Part shown: piece after piece, positions 1-6,629 of the stretch
Position numbering within the stretch: the stretch's first letter is position 1
Layout: every line of letters starts with the position of its first letter
Assembly: GCA_947178465.1 (NCBI GenBank)
Contig: CAMWYL010000126.1
Location: 1 to 8,417 of the forward strand
DNA: 8,417 nucleotides
Direction: 5' to 3'
Origin: an uncultured Lachnospiraceae bacterium
GTDB lineage: Bacteria > Bacillota > Clostridia > Lachnospirales > Lachnospiraceae
The notes under the pieces: generated by a model
What the model was told of the DNA's origin: nothing
Databases searched by the model: none
The model's input: only the letters and a program-made list of their open reading frames with translations
Program-made: the position numbers and the translations under genes

Positions 1-15
1 TTCTTTCTTCTTCAT
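1..15 (-). CDS. Start of next gene in permease operon (partial; probable solute-binding lipoprotein)
   Basis: Only the first five codons lie in the window: ATG followed by Lys-Lys-Lys-Glu. A strong AAGGAGG ribosome binding site at 26-32 sits 10 nt upstream of the ATG, which makes the start convincing. The Lys-rich beginning fits the n-region of a signal peptide. In CUT1 transporter operons of the LplA/B/C type, the extracellular solute-binding lipoprotein commonly sits beside the two permease genes, and none is seen elsewhere here. The product is therefore inferred from position, not from its own sequence. The 70-nt gap from the upstream permease has no clear terminator, so co-transcription is expected. 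Confidence 0.6.
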
Positions 16-85
16 ATTAATTGAACCTCCTTAAAATTTTATAGCATTATTTATGTAAAATAAGTACTATCTTGGTTAATGGTTG

Positions 86-991
86 TCAGCCCTTTACCGC
101 GCCGACCATAACACCCTTTGTAAAATATTTCTGTACGAAGGGATATACACACAGGATGGGAACGGTCGCGATAACCGTACATGCCATCTTCACCGCCTTG
201 TCGGGCGGCGCCCCGTTCATGTCATAATAATCCATCGCAACCTCTGATATCTTCGAGGTCAACAGGATAATGGAACGAAGCTGTATCTGTATCGGATACT
301 TCTCCGGTGTCTTTAAGTAAATCATGGAGCTGAAATAATCATTCCAGAAGCCCACACCGTAGAACAGGGATATGGATGCGATAACCGGCTTCGACAGGGG
401 AAGCACGATTTTGACAAAGGTTCCCAAATCCGTACAGCCATCCATATATGCCGCATCCTCAAGTTCCTGCGGTAAATCCTGGAAGAAATTCTTAATGATA
501 ATCATATTAAACGGGCTTATCAAAGCCGGAAGAATCAGCGCCCAATATGTATCATACAGTCCATATGCAGTATACACGATGTAAGACGGTATCATACCGC
601 CGCCAAACAACATCGTGACGATGACCATATTCAGGATGACATTGCGTCCCCTGAAATGCTTTTTGGACAACGGATATGCAAACGACAGGGAAAATACCAT
701 GCAGAGAAATGTCCCCAGTACCGTCAATATAATCGAATTTCTAAGGCCCCTTAAGATATTCGCCGTGTTAATCGCATATTTATATGCGTTGAGCGACCAT
801 ACCTCCGGTATGATAAAGAACGCCTTTTCCGTAAGCTCCTTATCGGTAGCGAAGGAACCTGCCACTACATATAAGAAGGGGAGGACCGTCGAAAGCGCTA
901 TCAGTCCTAAAACCACATATATAATAACATCTACTATTCTATCGCCAAGGCTTCTCTGAACCTTCTTGCCTGATTTTGATTTTTCTGCCAA
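86..991 (-). CDS. Carbohydrate ABC transporter permease, LplC/YtcP family (CUT1)
   Basis: A 301-residue inner-membrane subunit of a CUT1 oligosaccharide importer, expected to pair with the LplB-like permease just upstream. About six hydrophobic segments are visible, the first at about residues 20-45. The cytoplasmic EAA loop that docks the ATPase lies at about 176-200 (E178, A180, A181, G185, P198). Phrases such as LFGGGMIPSYIV, FNMIIIKNFF and GFWNDYF are typical of the LplC/YtcP family. The open frame extends to a TTG at 1027, but I place the start at the TTG at 989-991. It follows an AAGGAGG site (1000-1006) by 8 nt, and that site overlaps the stop codon of the upstream gene. No ATPase gene is in the window; such importers often share a housekeeping MsmX-type ATPase encoded elsewhere. 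The substrate cannot be assigned from sequence alone. Confidence 0.92.
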   Translation of the reverse strand: MAEKSKSGKKVQRSLGDRIVDVIIYVVLGLIALSTVLPFLYVVAGSFATDKELTEKAFFIIPEVWSLNAYKYAINTANILRGLRNSIILTVLGTFLCMVFSLSFAYPLSKKHFRGRNVILNMVIVTMLFGGGMIPSYIVYTAYGLYDTYWALILPALISPFNMIIIKNFFQDLPQELEDAAYMDGCTDLGTFVKIVLPLSKPVIASISLFYGVGFWNDYFSSMIYLKTPEKYPIQIQLRSIILLTSKISEVAMDYYDMNGAPPDKAVKMACTVIATVPILCVYPFVQKYFTKGVMVGAVKG

Positions 992-1004
992 TACCTTCAC
1001 CTCC

Positions 1005-1976
1005 TTAATAGATTCCGCTCTCGCCAAACATCTTGGATATCTTGTTCGAGCCGAGAACCAAAATCATTCCTACCACGGATTTGAACATACCTGCCGCAGA
1101 GGAGAAGGAATACTGTCCCTGCTTGATACCTCTGGTATAAATATAGGTGTCAAACACGTCCGCTGTTTCGATATTCAAATCGTTTCTCATAAGGAATATC
1201 TGCTCATAACCTGTATTGAGCAGACTACCGACTCTCAGAATCAGCATCATAATGATTGTTCCCCGAATTGCCGGCAATGTGATATGCCACATCAGTCTCC
1301 AACGTCCCGCGCCGTCAACCCGCGCCGCCTCATACATTTCCTGGTCAACACCTGCCAGCGCCGCAAGGAAAATAATCGTACCATAACCGGTCTCACGCCA
1401 GATATCCTGCCCTACGATTAATCCCCAGAAGGTAGAGCTTTTTGAAAGAATATCAACAGAACCGATCCCGACAAGATTCAAAAGCTGATTGATAATACCA
1501 TCGGATACATTAAACAACTGATAGGTCAGACTGGCAACAATAACCCACGATACGAAATGGGGAACATATACCAGTGTCTGTACCGTTCTCTTGTATCCAC
1601 TGTGCCTTACTTCATTTAAAAACAGTGACAAAATGATAGGCGCCGGGAAGTACAGCAGCAACTGCAGGATGCTAATGCCCAATGTATTTCTCAGCAAACG
1701 CCAGAAATCCGGTGTACTGAAAAATTTCCCGAATTGGTCAAAGCCTACCCATTTGCTCCCCCATATTCCGAGGAAGGGACTGTAGTCCTTAAACGCAATG
1801 ACAAGGCCGCCCATCGGGACATACTTAAACAGGATAAAGTACAGAAGTCCCGGCAACAGCAACGCATACAGCCATATGTGCTGTTTAAAATACTGCAGAT
1901 TGCTCATTCGTTTTAATGTAATTGTGCTGCCATCCGACAAGGTAATCACATTACTCTTTTTCTTTCTGCCAGCCAT
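1005..1976 (-). CDS. Carbohydrate ABC transporter permease, LplB/YteP family (CUT1)
   Basis: A 323-residue membrane permease, first gene of the transporter operon visible here. After a basic cytoplasmic N-terminus (GRKKK at 3-7), the family signature runs from about residue 33 to 66: ALLLPGLLYFILFKYVPMGG followed by an AFKDY block. Further hydrophobic segments follow, and the EAA loop is at about 214-237 (E216, A217, A218, G222, P235). The ATG at 1974-1976 is chosen because AAAGGTGG lies just upstream of it; the frame stays open to 2081 but the extra 35 codons lack a ribosome binding site and conserved content. The TAA stop is embedded in the ribosome binding site of the next permease, which suggests translational coupling. 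Family members in Bacillus subtilis (YteP, LplB) serve plant-polysaccharide oligosaccharide uptake, but the substrate here is unknown. Confidence 0.93.
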   Translation of the reverse strand: MAGRKKKSNVITLSDGSTITLKRMSNLQYFKQHIWLYALLLPGLLYFILFKYVPMGGLVIAFKDYSPFLGIWGSKWVGFDQFGKFFSTPDFWRLLRNTLGISILQLLLYFPAPIILSLFLNEVRHSGYKRTVQTLVYVPHFVSWVIVASLTYQLFNVSDGIINQLLNLVGIGSVDILSKSSTFWGLIVGQDIWRETGYGTIIFLAALAGVDQEMYEAARVDGAGRWRLMWHITLPAIRGTIIMMLILRVGSLLNTGYEQIFLMRNDLNIETADVFDTYIYTRGIKQGQYSFSSAAGMFKSVVGMILVLGSNKISKMFGESGIY

Positions 1977-2060
1977 AAAAAACCACCTTTCTTTTATTAA
2001 ATTTAAATAAGAATGAATTGCTATTATTTTCGAGGTGACGAAAGTAATACATAAAACACC

Positions 2061-2078
2061 TACAAGAATCTTCTTGTA
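2061..2078. repeat. Perfect 18-bp palindrome (8-2-8), candidate operator
   Basis: TACAAGAA is followed by a 2-nt centre and its exact inverse TTCTTGTA. It overlaps a second short palindrome, TTGTACAA, at 2074-2081. It lies 85-102 bp upstream of the lplB-like start codon. A 2-nt loop is too tight for a good RNA hairpin, so a site for a dimeric DNA-binding protein is the likelier role. AraC-family proteins usually bind direct rather than inverted repeats, so the binder may be a different repressor. Confidence 0.4.
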
Positions 2079-2123
2079 CAATTTGTATCCCTATTTTGCC
2101 CTCTCCCCTCAATTCATAGTGCA

Positions 2124-2153
2124 ATTTTACACCTGCAATCTCAATAACGTCTA
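2124..2153 (-). promoter_or_regulatory. Candidate weak promoter for the permease operon
   Basis: On the minus strand, TAGACG (4 of 6 matches to TTGACA) is followed by 18 nt and then TAAAAT (5 of 6 matches to TATAAT). Transcription would begin near 2117 and give a leader of about 140 nt containing the 2061-2078 palindrome. In sequence this AT-rich such matches arise by chance, so the call is tentative. Confidence 0.28.
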
Positions 2154-2238
2154 TAATCATTTTATTTCCATAGACAATGACATCTGTTTTTATACAACCT
2201 GCACAAAAACGCAGTGTACTTTTATACCAATAACAAAC

Positions 2239-2291
2239 AAAATAATCATCTTATTATCTGTTTTTTATCCCGGTAATAAGATGATTATTTT
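2239..2291 (-). terminator. 18-bp hairpin terminator after the AraC-family regulator
   Basis: The arms at 2239-2256 and 2274-2291 are exact reverse complements over 18 bp, separated by a 17-nt loop. The hairpin begins 7 nt past the TGA stop of the regulator. On the minus strand it is followed by TT-G-TTT-G-TTA, a broken T tract. The stem is very AT-rich, so termination may be incomplete. Its position between the regulator and the permease promoter supports a terminator that insulates the two units. Confidence 0.65.
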
Positions 2292-2297
2292 TATAAA

Positions 2298-4745
2298 TCA
2301 GTAGAGTTTTCGGAACTTTCCGGGTGTCACACCTGTACTCTTGCTGAAAAAACGGATGAAATTCTGTGCGTTGGTATAATTAAGCTTCTCGGCAATTTCT
2401 GCAACCGTCAGCCCCGTCTCCGTCAACAGACGCTTCGCCTCAGAGAGCTTGTACTCTTCAACATAGTCACTAAAGGACTTGTTACGCTCCATTTTGAGTA
2501 CCTTCCATATATATGTAGGATGGACACCCAAAGCCTCGGCACATTCCGTGAGCGAAAGATTCCCGTTTTTCTCCGCAATCATGCCCTCTATCTCCGCGAG
2601 CATCGACTCCGAATGTTTCTCCAGATATTCCAGTCGTTCCTTAATAATCGGATCAATAAACTTCCATTTGATATATCTGCGCTCACGGTCAGGCTCAAGC
2701 ACCTCCAGAAGCTCCATGTATATCTTTCGCACGCCGTCCGGATACACCTTATGGAAATCAAGGCCGGTATCAACCGCCGTAAGCAGAATGTTATTGACAA
2801 ACCGCAGCAGATGGACAATCATTTCATTCTCCTGTCCCTTGAGCCCGCACAGATAGAGATAGAAATCATCTGTTACCTGATAGCATTTCTGCTTATCCAC
2901 AGCCTTGACAGCCGCCTTGATGTCCTCCTCGCAGCTGTGATTATACACACCGCCCTGTGAGGTGCTGCTTGCCAGATAAAAGTGGCAGTCCTCCATCTCT
3001 CCACCCTGCGTCTCCCCGTCATGTCCATGCATCGCCGTCTTAAAAGTCAGCGCGTTGATGCTTTCACGGTATGCCGCCCGGATATGATTGTACTTGGTAT
3101 GATTCGCGCTGACGCCCATCATGATATGAAAGCCGCCCGCATTTCGCGCACAGTCCTGCATTCCCTGATAATATGCCTTTATCGCCTCCAGAAGCATATT
3201 CTCATCCTCCTCGGCAAAGATGGCAAAGATTGTCCCTGCATTATACACCGGAGGCATCCACGCCGTGGATTTTAACGAATCCGGCATCTCCTGAAGCAGC
3301 TCCAGGCAGATGGCGTCCTCATTCATCATATCCCCGACCTCCTCCGAGCGAATACTGAGAATGACAACCACCGTGGCGAAGTATTTCCATGGTCGGAGCT
3401 TCAAGCCCTTCAGATACTCCTCCCACTCGTCACTGTCAACCTCACCGCGCATCAGGCGAAGCTCGAAAAGCTCGGAAATCTTCTCCTGCTGCTGCCCGAG
3501 CAGTTTCTCGAGTTCCAGCTTATCCGCCTTCATGTTCCGCAGACTTCCTTCAAGGTAATCCAGCTCATTGCCCCCATAACTGTCAATCGGCCGGCTTTCA
3601 TCTGCGCCGGAGACGCTTTTGACAAGCTTCCCAATCGGCCGGTATATAAAATAGCTGACCGCCAGGAACCCGAAAATCGCAAAGAGCATCAGGCACATGA
3701 TCAGCCCGAGGAGAACGCTCTCTCCGGTTCGGAAATCCCCCACATCATGGAATACATAGTAATGCCAGCCCAGCACATCCGACACCCGCACGGAGGCCAT
3801 ATAGGTATGCCCGTTTTCCTGCTGCCGCCCGAGCACCCCCGAATACAGTGTACCCAACGTCTCACAGGCCGTTTTACACTGTGGGACAAGCCCTGTATCC
3901 GTCGCGTATATCAGGTTGCCGGCTTCGTCAAGCACCACCACTTCCTCATATGCGCTCAGCCACTCACGGATCCATTTCTCCCATGTGGTCATGTTCACAT
4001 TCGCAACCAAAAGCGCATAAGTATTATATGAGGTCGCCGGAAGGCGCATAACATAACTGAGCCCGTTGATATCCATCGTTACATGGTAATCCCTGTCATA
4101 TACGGTCCGCACCCCTTCCAGCACAATGCGTTCCTCATAATTCCAATAATTCTTATGAGGGGCGCTTTCCTCATACAGCTTCAACACCCCGCCATAGTTC
4201 GTGGCATCATTTACCTTAAAAAGCCCTTTATTGCTCAGCACCCATCCCGTCCTGAAATTAACCAACGCAAAGCCTGACACATAATCGCGAAAAATGCCCT
4301 TGGAGCCCATATCGTCATAGGCCGATTTATATTTGCTGTAGTCCGAATAGCGCACGGTATTGTCAAGCATCCATTGGATGGAATCATCCGACACAATGGA
4401 AACATAGTACTGCATCAGGTTTTCCAGCCTCTCGTCTATCTGCGACACAATCCTGCTTACGGTATTATCAGCCTCACTCTGTGCACTTTCCAGACATTCC
4501 GCGCGGTAGTTGAACAGGCTGTACATTCCAAACAGCAGGACAAGCGTTGTCACCAACAGCAGTATCCATCTGTATATCGTCCTTTTATATGTACTTCTCT
4601 TTCTTTTGTGCTTCTGCGTTTTCCGCTCGTGCTTTTCAAGCATCTTCTGCACTTTCCACTCGTGCTTTTCAAGCATCTTCTGCTCTTTCCGCTCTCGTTT
4701 TTCGAGCATCTTCTGCTTTTCAAGCACCTTCTCTTTTCCCTTCAC
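2298..4745 (-). CDS. Membrane-anchored AraC-family transcriptional regulator, YesS type
   Basis: An 815-residue one-component sensor/regulator. Visible order: a charged N-terminal tail (1-59) with 11-residue repeats; TM1 at about 60-78; an extracellular sensor region at about 80-342, resembling Cache-type sensors; TM2 at about 344-367; a short linker with a helical, coiled-coil-like stretch (about 395-430); a central domain that may be the degenerate GGDEF-like module found in YesN/YesS relatives; and a C-terminal AraC double helix-turn-helix at 729-815 ending in the typical GVTPGKFRKLY. This layout matches Bacillus subtilis YesS. It probably responds to an extracellular ligand or binding protein and activates the adjacent permease operon. 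The start is uncertain. GTG at 4743-4745 is the upstream limit, with AAAGGA about 14 nt before it; GTG at 4725-4727 or in-frame ATGs inside the repeats are alternatives. It lies 26 nt after the DUF1961 gene, so the two are likely co-transcribed. Confidence 0.9.
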   Translation of the reverse strand: MKGKEKVLEKQKMLEKRERKEQKMLEKHEWKVQKMLEKHERKTQKHKRKRSTYKRTIYRWILLLVTTLVLLFGMYSLFNYRAECLESAQSEADNTVSRIVSQIDERLENLMQYYVSIVSDDSIQWMLDNTVRYSDYSKYKSAYDDMGSKGIFRDYVSGFALVNFRTGWVLSNKGLFKVNDATNYGGVLKLYEESAPHKNYWNYEERIVLEGVRTVYDRDYHVTMDINGLSYVMRLPATSYNTYALLVANVNMTTWEKWIREWLSAYEEVVVLDEAGNLIYATDTGLVPQCKTACETLGTLYSGVLGRQQENGHTYMASVRVSDVLGWHYYVFHDVGDFRTGESVLLGLIMCLMLFAIFGFLAVSYFIYRPIGKLVKSVSGADESRPIDSYGGNELDYLEGSLRNMKADKLELEKLLGQQQEKISELFELRLMRGEVDSDEWEEYLKGLKLRPWKYFATVVVILSIRSEEVGDMMNEDAICLELLQEMPDSLKSTAWMPPVYNAGTIFAIFAEEDENMLLEAIKAYYQGMQDCARNAGGFHIMMGVSANHTKYNHIRAAYRESINALTFKTAMHGHDGETQGGEMEDCHFYLASSTSQGGVYNHSCEEDIKAAVKAVDKQKCYQVTDDFYLYLCGLKGQENEMIVHLLRFVNNILLTAVDTGLDFHKVYPDGVRKIYMELLEVLEPDRERRYIKWKFIDPIIKERLEYLEKHSESMLAEIEGMIAEKNGNLSLTECAEALGVHPTYIWKVLKMERNKSFSDYVEEYKLSEAKRLLTETGLTVAEIAEKLNYTNAQNFIRFFSKSTGVTPGKFRKLY
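4617..4715 (-). repeat. Three tandem 33-bp in-frame repeats in the regulator N-terminus
   Basis: Three consecutive 33-bp units (4617-4649, 4650-4682, 4683-4715), with a degenerate partial fourth at about 4716-4733. The two lower-coordinate units match at 30 of 33 positions; the third matches the middle one at 27 of 33. Each encodes QKMLEK followed by five mostly charged residues (RERKE, HEWKV, HERKT), an 11-residue period. The unit length is a multiple of three, so gain or loss of a unit keeps the frame open. Each unit also carries an in-frame ATG. Confidence 0.9.
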
Positions 4746-4771
4746 TCCCGCACTGAATTTCCTTTCTGTTT

Positions 4772-5461
4772 CTATTGGACCGAAGCCCCGACGGCATACA
4801 CCTTAAGCCCGCCATACTCCGCCGTCAGCGGCGCCAACTGCCGGAACCCGATTTTCCCGCCGCCAAGCAGCGGTCCATAGTCCTGCCCGTTATCGCAAAA
4901 GCGGAAGATTTCCAGCGAATTAATATAAAACGCAATCTCGCCACCCTTCTTGAGCAGCCCCAGTTTATAGGGTTCGGTCACCTCGTCCGCATTCGGAATC
5001 GGGTCTCCTCCCTGCGCCACCAGATGAAAGCCATAGCTCTTACGCAGGTTGCAGGTATGAAATGCCCGCTCATCCGCTTCCTTCCTTCTATAATAAGAGA
5101 CATGAAACGCATTGATATCCCCATGATGATACAACGGGTACTCTCCCGTGCGCTTTTGCAGACTCTCTGCAAACAAATCCTCCCCGTTTCTGCCCTTGGC
5201 CGCAAAAAAAAGAATGCAGAGCCCGGGCTCCTCTATCGGCATAAACTCCCATTCTATGTAAATATCGGCAGGGAATTCCACCGGACACCAAAACACATAG
5301 TTCGCCTTTTGCCCCGCAGACGCATCCATCACATTCTGCATTCGCATCCGCCCGTTGGGAAAGCTGATCCGCGCCTCTCCCTCAAGAATAAAATCACGGA
5401 CATCCTCCTTGCAGGACAGTGGATTCTCATACAGCAGACGCATATTCTCCTTTACCGGCAT
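4772..5461 (-). CDS. YesU-type DUF1961 family protein
   Basis: A 229-residue protein of the DUF1961 family, whose named relative is Bacillus subtilis YesU from the rhamnogalacturonan (yes) cluster. The family has a concanavalin-like beta-sandwich fold; its biochemical role is not firmly established, and glycan binding or hydrolysis is an inference. Conserved-looking blocks are IEWEFMPIEEPGL (69-81), a GEYPLYHHGDINAFHVSYYRR block (106-126), NLRKSYGFHLVAQGGDPIPN (138-157) and YGPLLGGGKIGFRQ (195-208). Length is normal for the family. No signal peptide is visible, so it is probably cytoplasmic. The ATG at 5459-5461 is chosen because GGGGAGG lies 7 nt upstream; an in-frame ATG at 5488 has no ribosome binding site. 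It precedes the AraC-family regulator by 26 nt and probably shares its transcript. Confidence 0.88.
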   Translation of the reverse strand: MPVKENMRLLYENPLSCKEDVRDFILEGEARISFPNGRMRMQNVMDASAGQKANYVFWCPVEFPADIYIEWEFMPIEEPGLCILFFAAKGRNGEDLFAESLQKRTGEYPLYHHGDINAFHVSYYRRKEADERAFHTCNLRKSYGFHLVAQGGDPIPNADEVTEPYKLGLLKKGGEIAFYINSLEIFRFCDNGQDYGPLLGGGKIGFRQLAPLTAEYGGLKVYAVGASVQ

Positions 5462-5539
5462 TCTATAACCTCCCCTTTCGTTTCTCATTTTCGTTCTTAA
5501 TTCGATCTTTAGGGAAACGCTGATTAAATCATTGCTTCC
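5462..5539 (-). promoter_or_regulatory. Gap between lrgB and the DUF1961 gene with imperfect hairpin
   Basis: This 78-nt gap separates two functionally unrelated units. An imperfect hairpin at 5513-5539 begins directly after the lrgB stop. It has an outer stem of about 6 bp (GGAAGC against GCGTTTCC, with one wobble pair), a 2x2 mismatch, and an inner stem of 5 bp around TGATTTAATCA. On the minus strand no T tract follows it, so it is not a standard intrinsic terminator. I see no promoter with good -35 and -10 elements here; the DUF1961-regulator unit may start from a weak promoter or from read-through. Confidence 0.4.
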
Positions 5540-6232
5540 TTAGTAAAACTGCGCAAAGACAGACGCTCCTGCCACCGTAAGAATGCCCGAAACCGCAATG
5601 GAAAGGCTGCTCATGGCGCCCTCGGTCTCTCCCATCTCCATTGCCTTCGCAGTTCCTACCGCATGTGATGCCGTTCCTATCGCAATCCCTTTCGCAACAG
5701 GCTCCGTAATGCGGAAAATACCGCATATCAGCGGCGCCAGAACATTTCCCAAAACCCCTGTGATGATTATGACTGCAGCGGTCAAATTCACGTGTCCGCC
5801 CAATTCCTCTGACACACCGATACCGATTGCCGTCGTGATGGATTTGGGCAGGAACGTCACATAATCCGCATGGCCAAGCCCAAATGCCGCCGACAGCAGC
5901 AGCACACACAGCAGGCTTGAGAGCACGCCCGACACAATCCCCGTAAATATCGCCTTCCAATCCGACCTTAAAAGCGCCAGCTTCTCATACAGCGGCACGG
6001 CAAGGCAGACCGTCGCGGGCGTCAGCAGCCAACTGAGGTACTTCGCGCCGGAATAATAGACATCATAGTCAATACGTCCCACCACCAGCGCCGGTATGGT
6101 CAAAGTAATCGAAATCAGCAGTGGATTAAACACCGCCATGCCCGTCTTTTTATTCAAAAACCAGCCAATGCCATAGGAAAGTAAACTGACCGTAACGCCA
6201 AAATAAGCAGAGTCCGCTACCATCCCCGCCAT
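5540..6232 (-). CDS. lrgB: LrgB family protein (LrgA/LrgB membrane pair)
   Basis: A 230-residue polytopic membrane protein, full length for LrgB. Family landmarks are LTPATVCLAVPLYEKL (70-85), LPKSITTAIGIGVSEELGG (128-146) and FRITEPVAKGIAIGTASHAV (173-192), continuing GTAKAMEMGE. Work on family members links LrgAB to control of murein hydrolase activity and, in some species, to pyruvate uptake; plant homologues export glycolate. Which applies here cannot be told from sequence. The ATG at 6230-6232 directly abuts the TAA of lrgA, with AGGTG six nt upstream inside the lrgA coding end. Translational coupling with lrgA is very likely. It is the last gene of the PepSY-lrgA-lrgB unit. Confidence 0.95.
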   Translation of the reverse strand: MAGMVADSAYFGVTVSLLSYGIGWFLNKKTGMAVFNPLLISITLTIPALVVGRIDYDVYYSGAKYLSWLLTPATVCLAVPLYEKLALLRSDWKAIFTGIVSGVLSSLLCVLLLSAAFGLGHADYVTFLPKSITTAIGIGVSEELGGHVNLTAAVIIITGVLGNVLAPLICGIFRITEPVAKGIAIGTASHAVGTAKAMEMGETEGAMSSLSIAVSGILTVAGASVFAQFY

Positions 6233-6616
6233 TTACTTCACCTGCTTTCCAATCGAATGCCCTTTGTGACGCTTCTCCCAACGCAGTACCGCCTGTGTCG
6301 CCCGCCCCGCCATTGCCATAACCACCACAAGGGAGACTACGGTTATCACGGCATAAGCTGCCAGCCGCGGGCGGATAACACCCCATGAATCCATAAGCCC
6401 CACCGCCGCAGGGATAAACATTATGGGCATTATCTCTATCAGTAATGCCGCTGTCTCCTTCACGTCAGACAACTTTAACACACCCGACACCAACGCCAGA
6501 AGCATAATAACAAGTCCGTAAATGCTTGCCGGAACCGGAAGCGGAATCATACCATGCATCAGCTCCCCGATAAACGAAATAAAAATAATAATTCCAAACT
6601 GCTTTAAATATTTCAT
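6233..6616 (-). CDS. lrgA: LrgA/CidA family holin-like protein
   Basis: A 127-residue protein with about four hydrophobic segments (roughly 6-24, 29-48, 59-78 and 85-103), the usual LrgA/CidA size and shape. Typical motifs are LPVPASIYGLVIMLLAL (26-42) and MPIMFIPAAVGLM (63-75), and the tail is basic (RWEKRHKGHSIGKQVK). LrgA is thought to form oligomers in the membrane and act with LrgB. The start is the ATG at 6614-6616, 13 nt after the TGA of the PepSY lipoprotein gene. Its ribosome binding site is weak (GAGAG four nt upstream), so re-initiation from the upstream gene is likely. A TTG at 6649 extends the frame into the upstream gene but lacks support. Confidence 0.93.
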   Translation of the reverse strand: MKYLKQFGIIIFISFIGELMHGMIPLPVPASIYGLVIMLLALVSGVLKLSDVKETAALLIEIMPIMFIPAAVGLMDSWGVIRPRLAAYAVITVVSLVVVMAMAGRATQAVLRWEKRHKGHSIGKQVK

Positions 6617-6629
6617 GTCACTCTCACAT

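Larger units (their letters stand above)
1977..2238 (-). promoter_or_regulatory. Regulatory gap upstream of the permease operon
   Basis: This AT-rich stretch has no credible gene. It separates the regulator's terminator from the lplB-like start and should hold the transporter promoter. The best promoter candidate is weak: TAGACG (2148-2153), an 18-nt spacer, then TAAAAT (2124-2129), all read on the minus strand. A poorer alternative is TTGTCT (2172-2177), 16 nt, TATAGA (2150-2155). The gap also carries a perfect 8-2-8 palindrome at 2061-2078 and a GTATAAAA direct repeat at 2188-2195 and 2220-2227, 32 bp apart. A weak core promoter is expected for an operon that needs an AraC-type activator. 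No catabolite-repression (cre) site was recognised by eye. Confidence 0.45.

Noticed and set aside
38..46. Extended -10 element (TG-C-TATAAA, minus strand) before the left-edge gene
   Set aside because: Initiation would fall inside the ribosome binding site of that gene and no -35 element is present, so an independent promoter is unlikely.
2035..2304. 89-codon plus-strand and 69-codon minus-strand frames (1951-2160) in the regulatory gap
   Set aside because: Both lack ribosome binding sites and recognisable content. The plus-strand one reads through the terminator hairpin; composition fits noncoding AT-rich DNA.
4617..4733. Tandem repeats as a possible CRISPR array
   Set aside because: The 33-bp units are contiguous with no spacers and encode an in-frame peptide repeat, so this is a coding tandem repeat.
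4775..5500. Long 241-codon open frame on the plus strand opposite the DUF1961 gene
   Set aside because: It mirrors the DUF1961 gene almost exactly, has no recognisable domain and a basic, low-information composition, while the minus-strand frame has clear family motifs and a good ribosome binding site.
5529..5960. 143-codon minus-strand frame inside lrgB
   Set aside because: It lies in a different frame within a well-supported lrgB and its Cys/Gly/Arg-rich translation is typical of a shifted frame.
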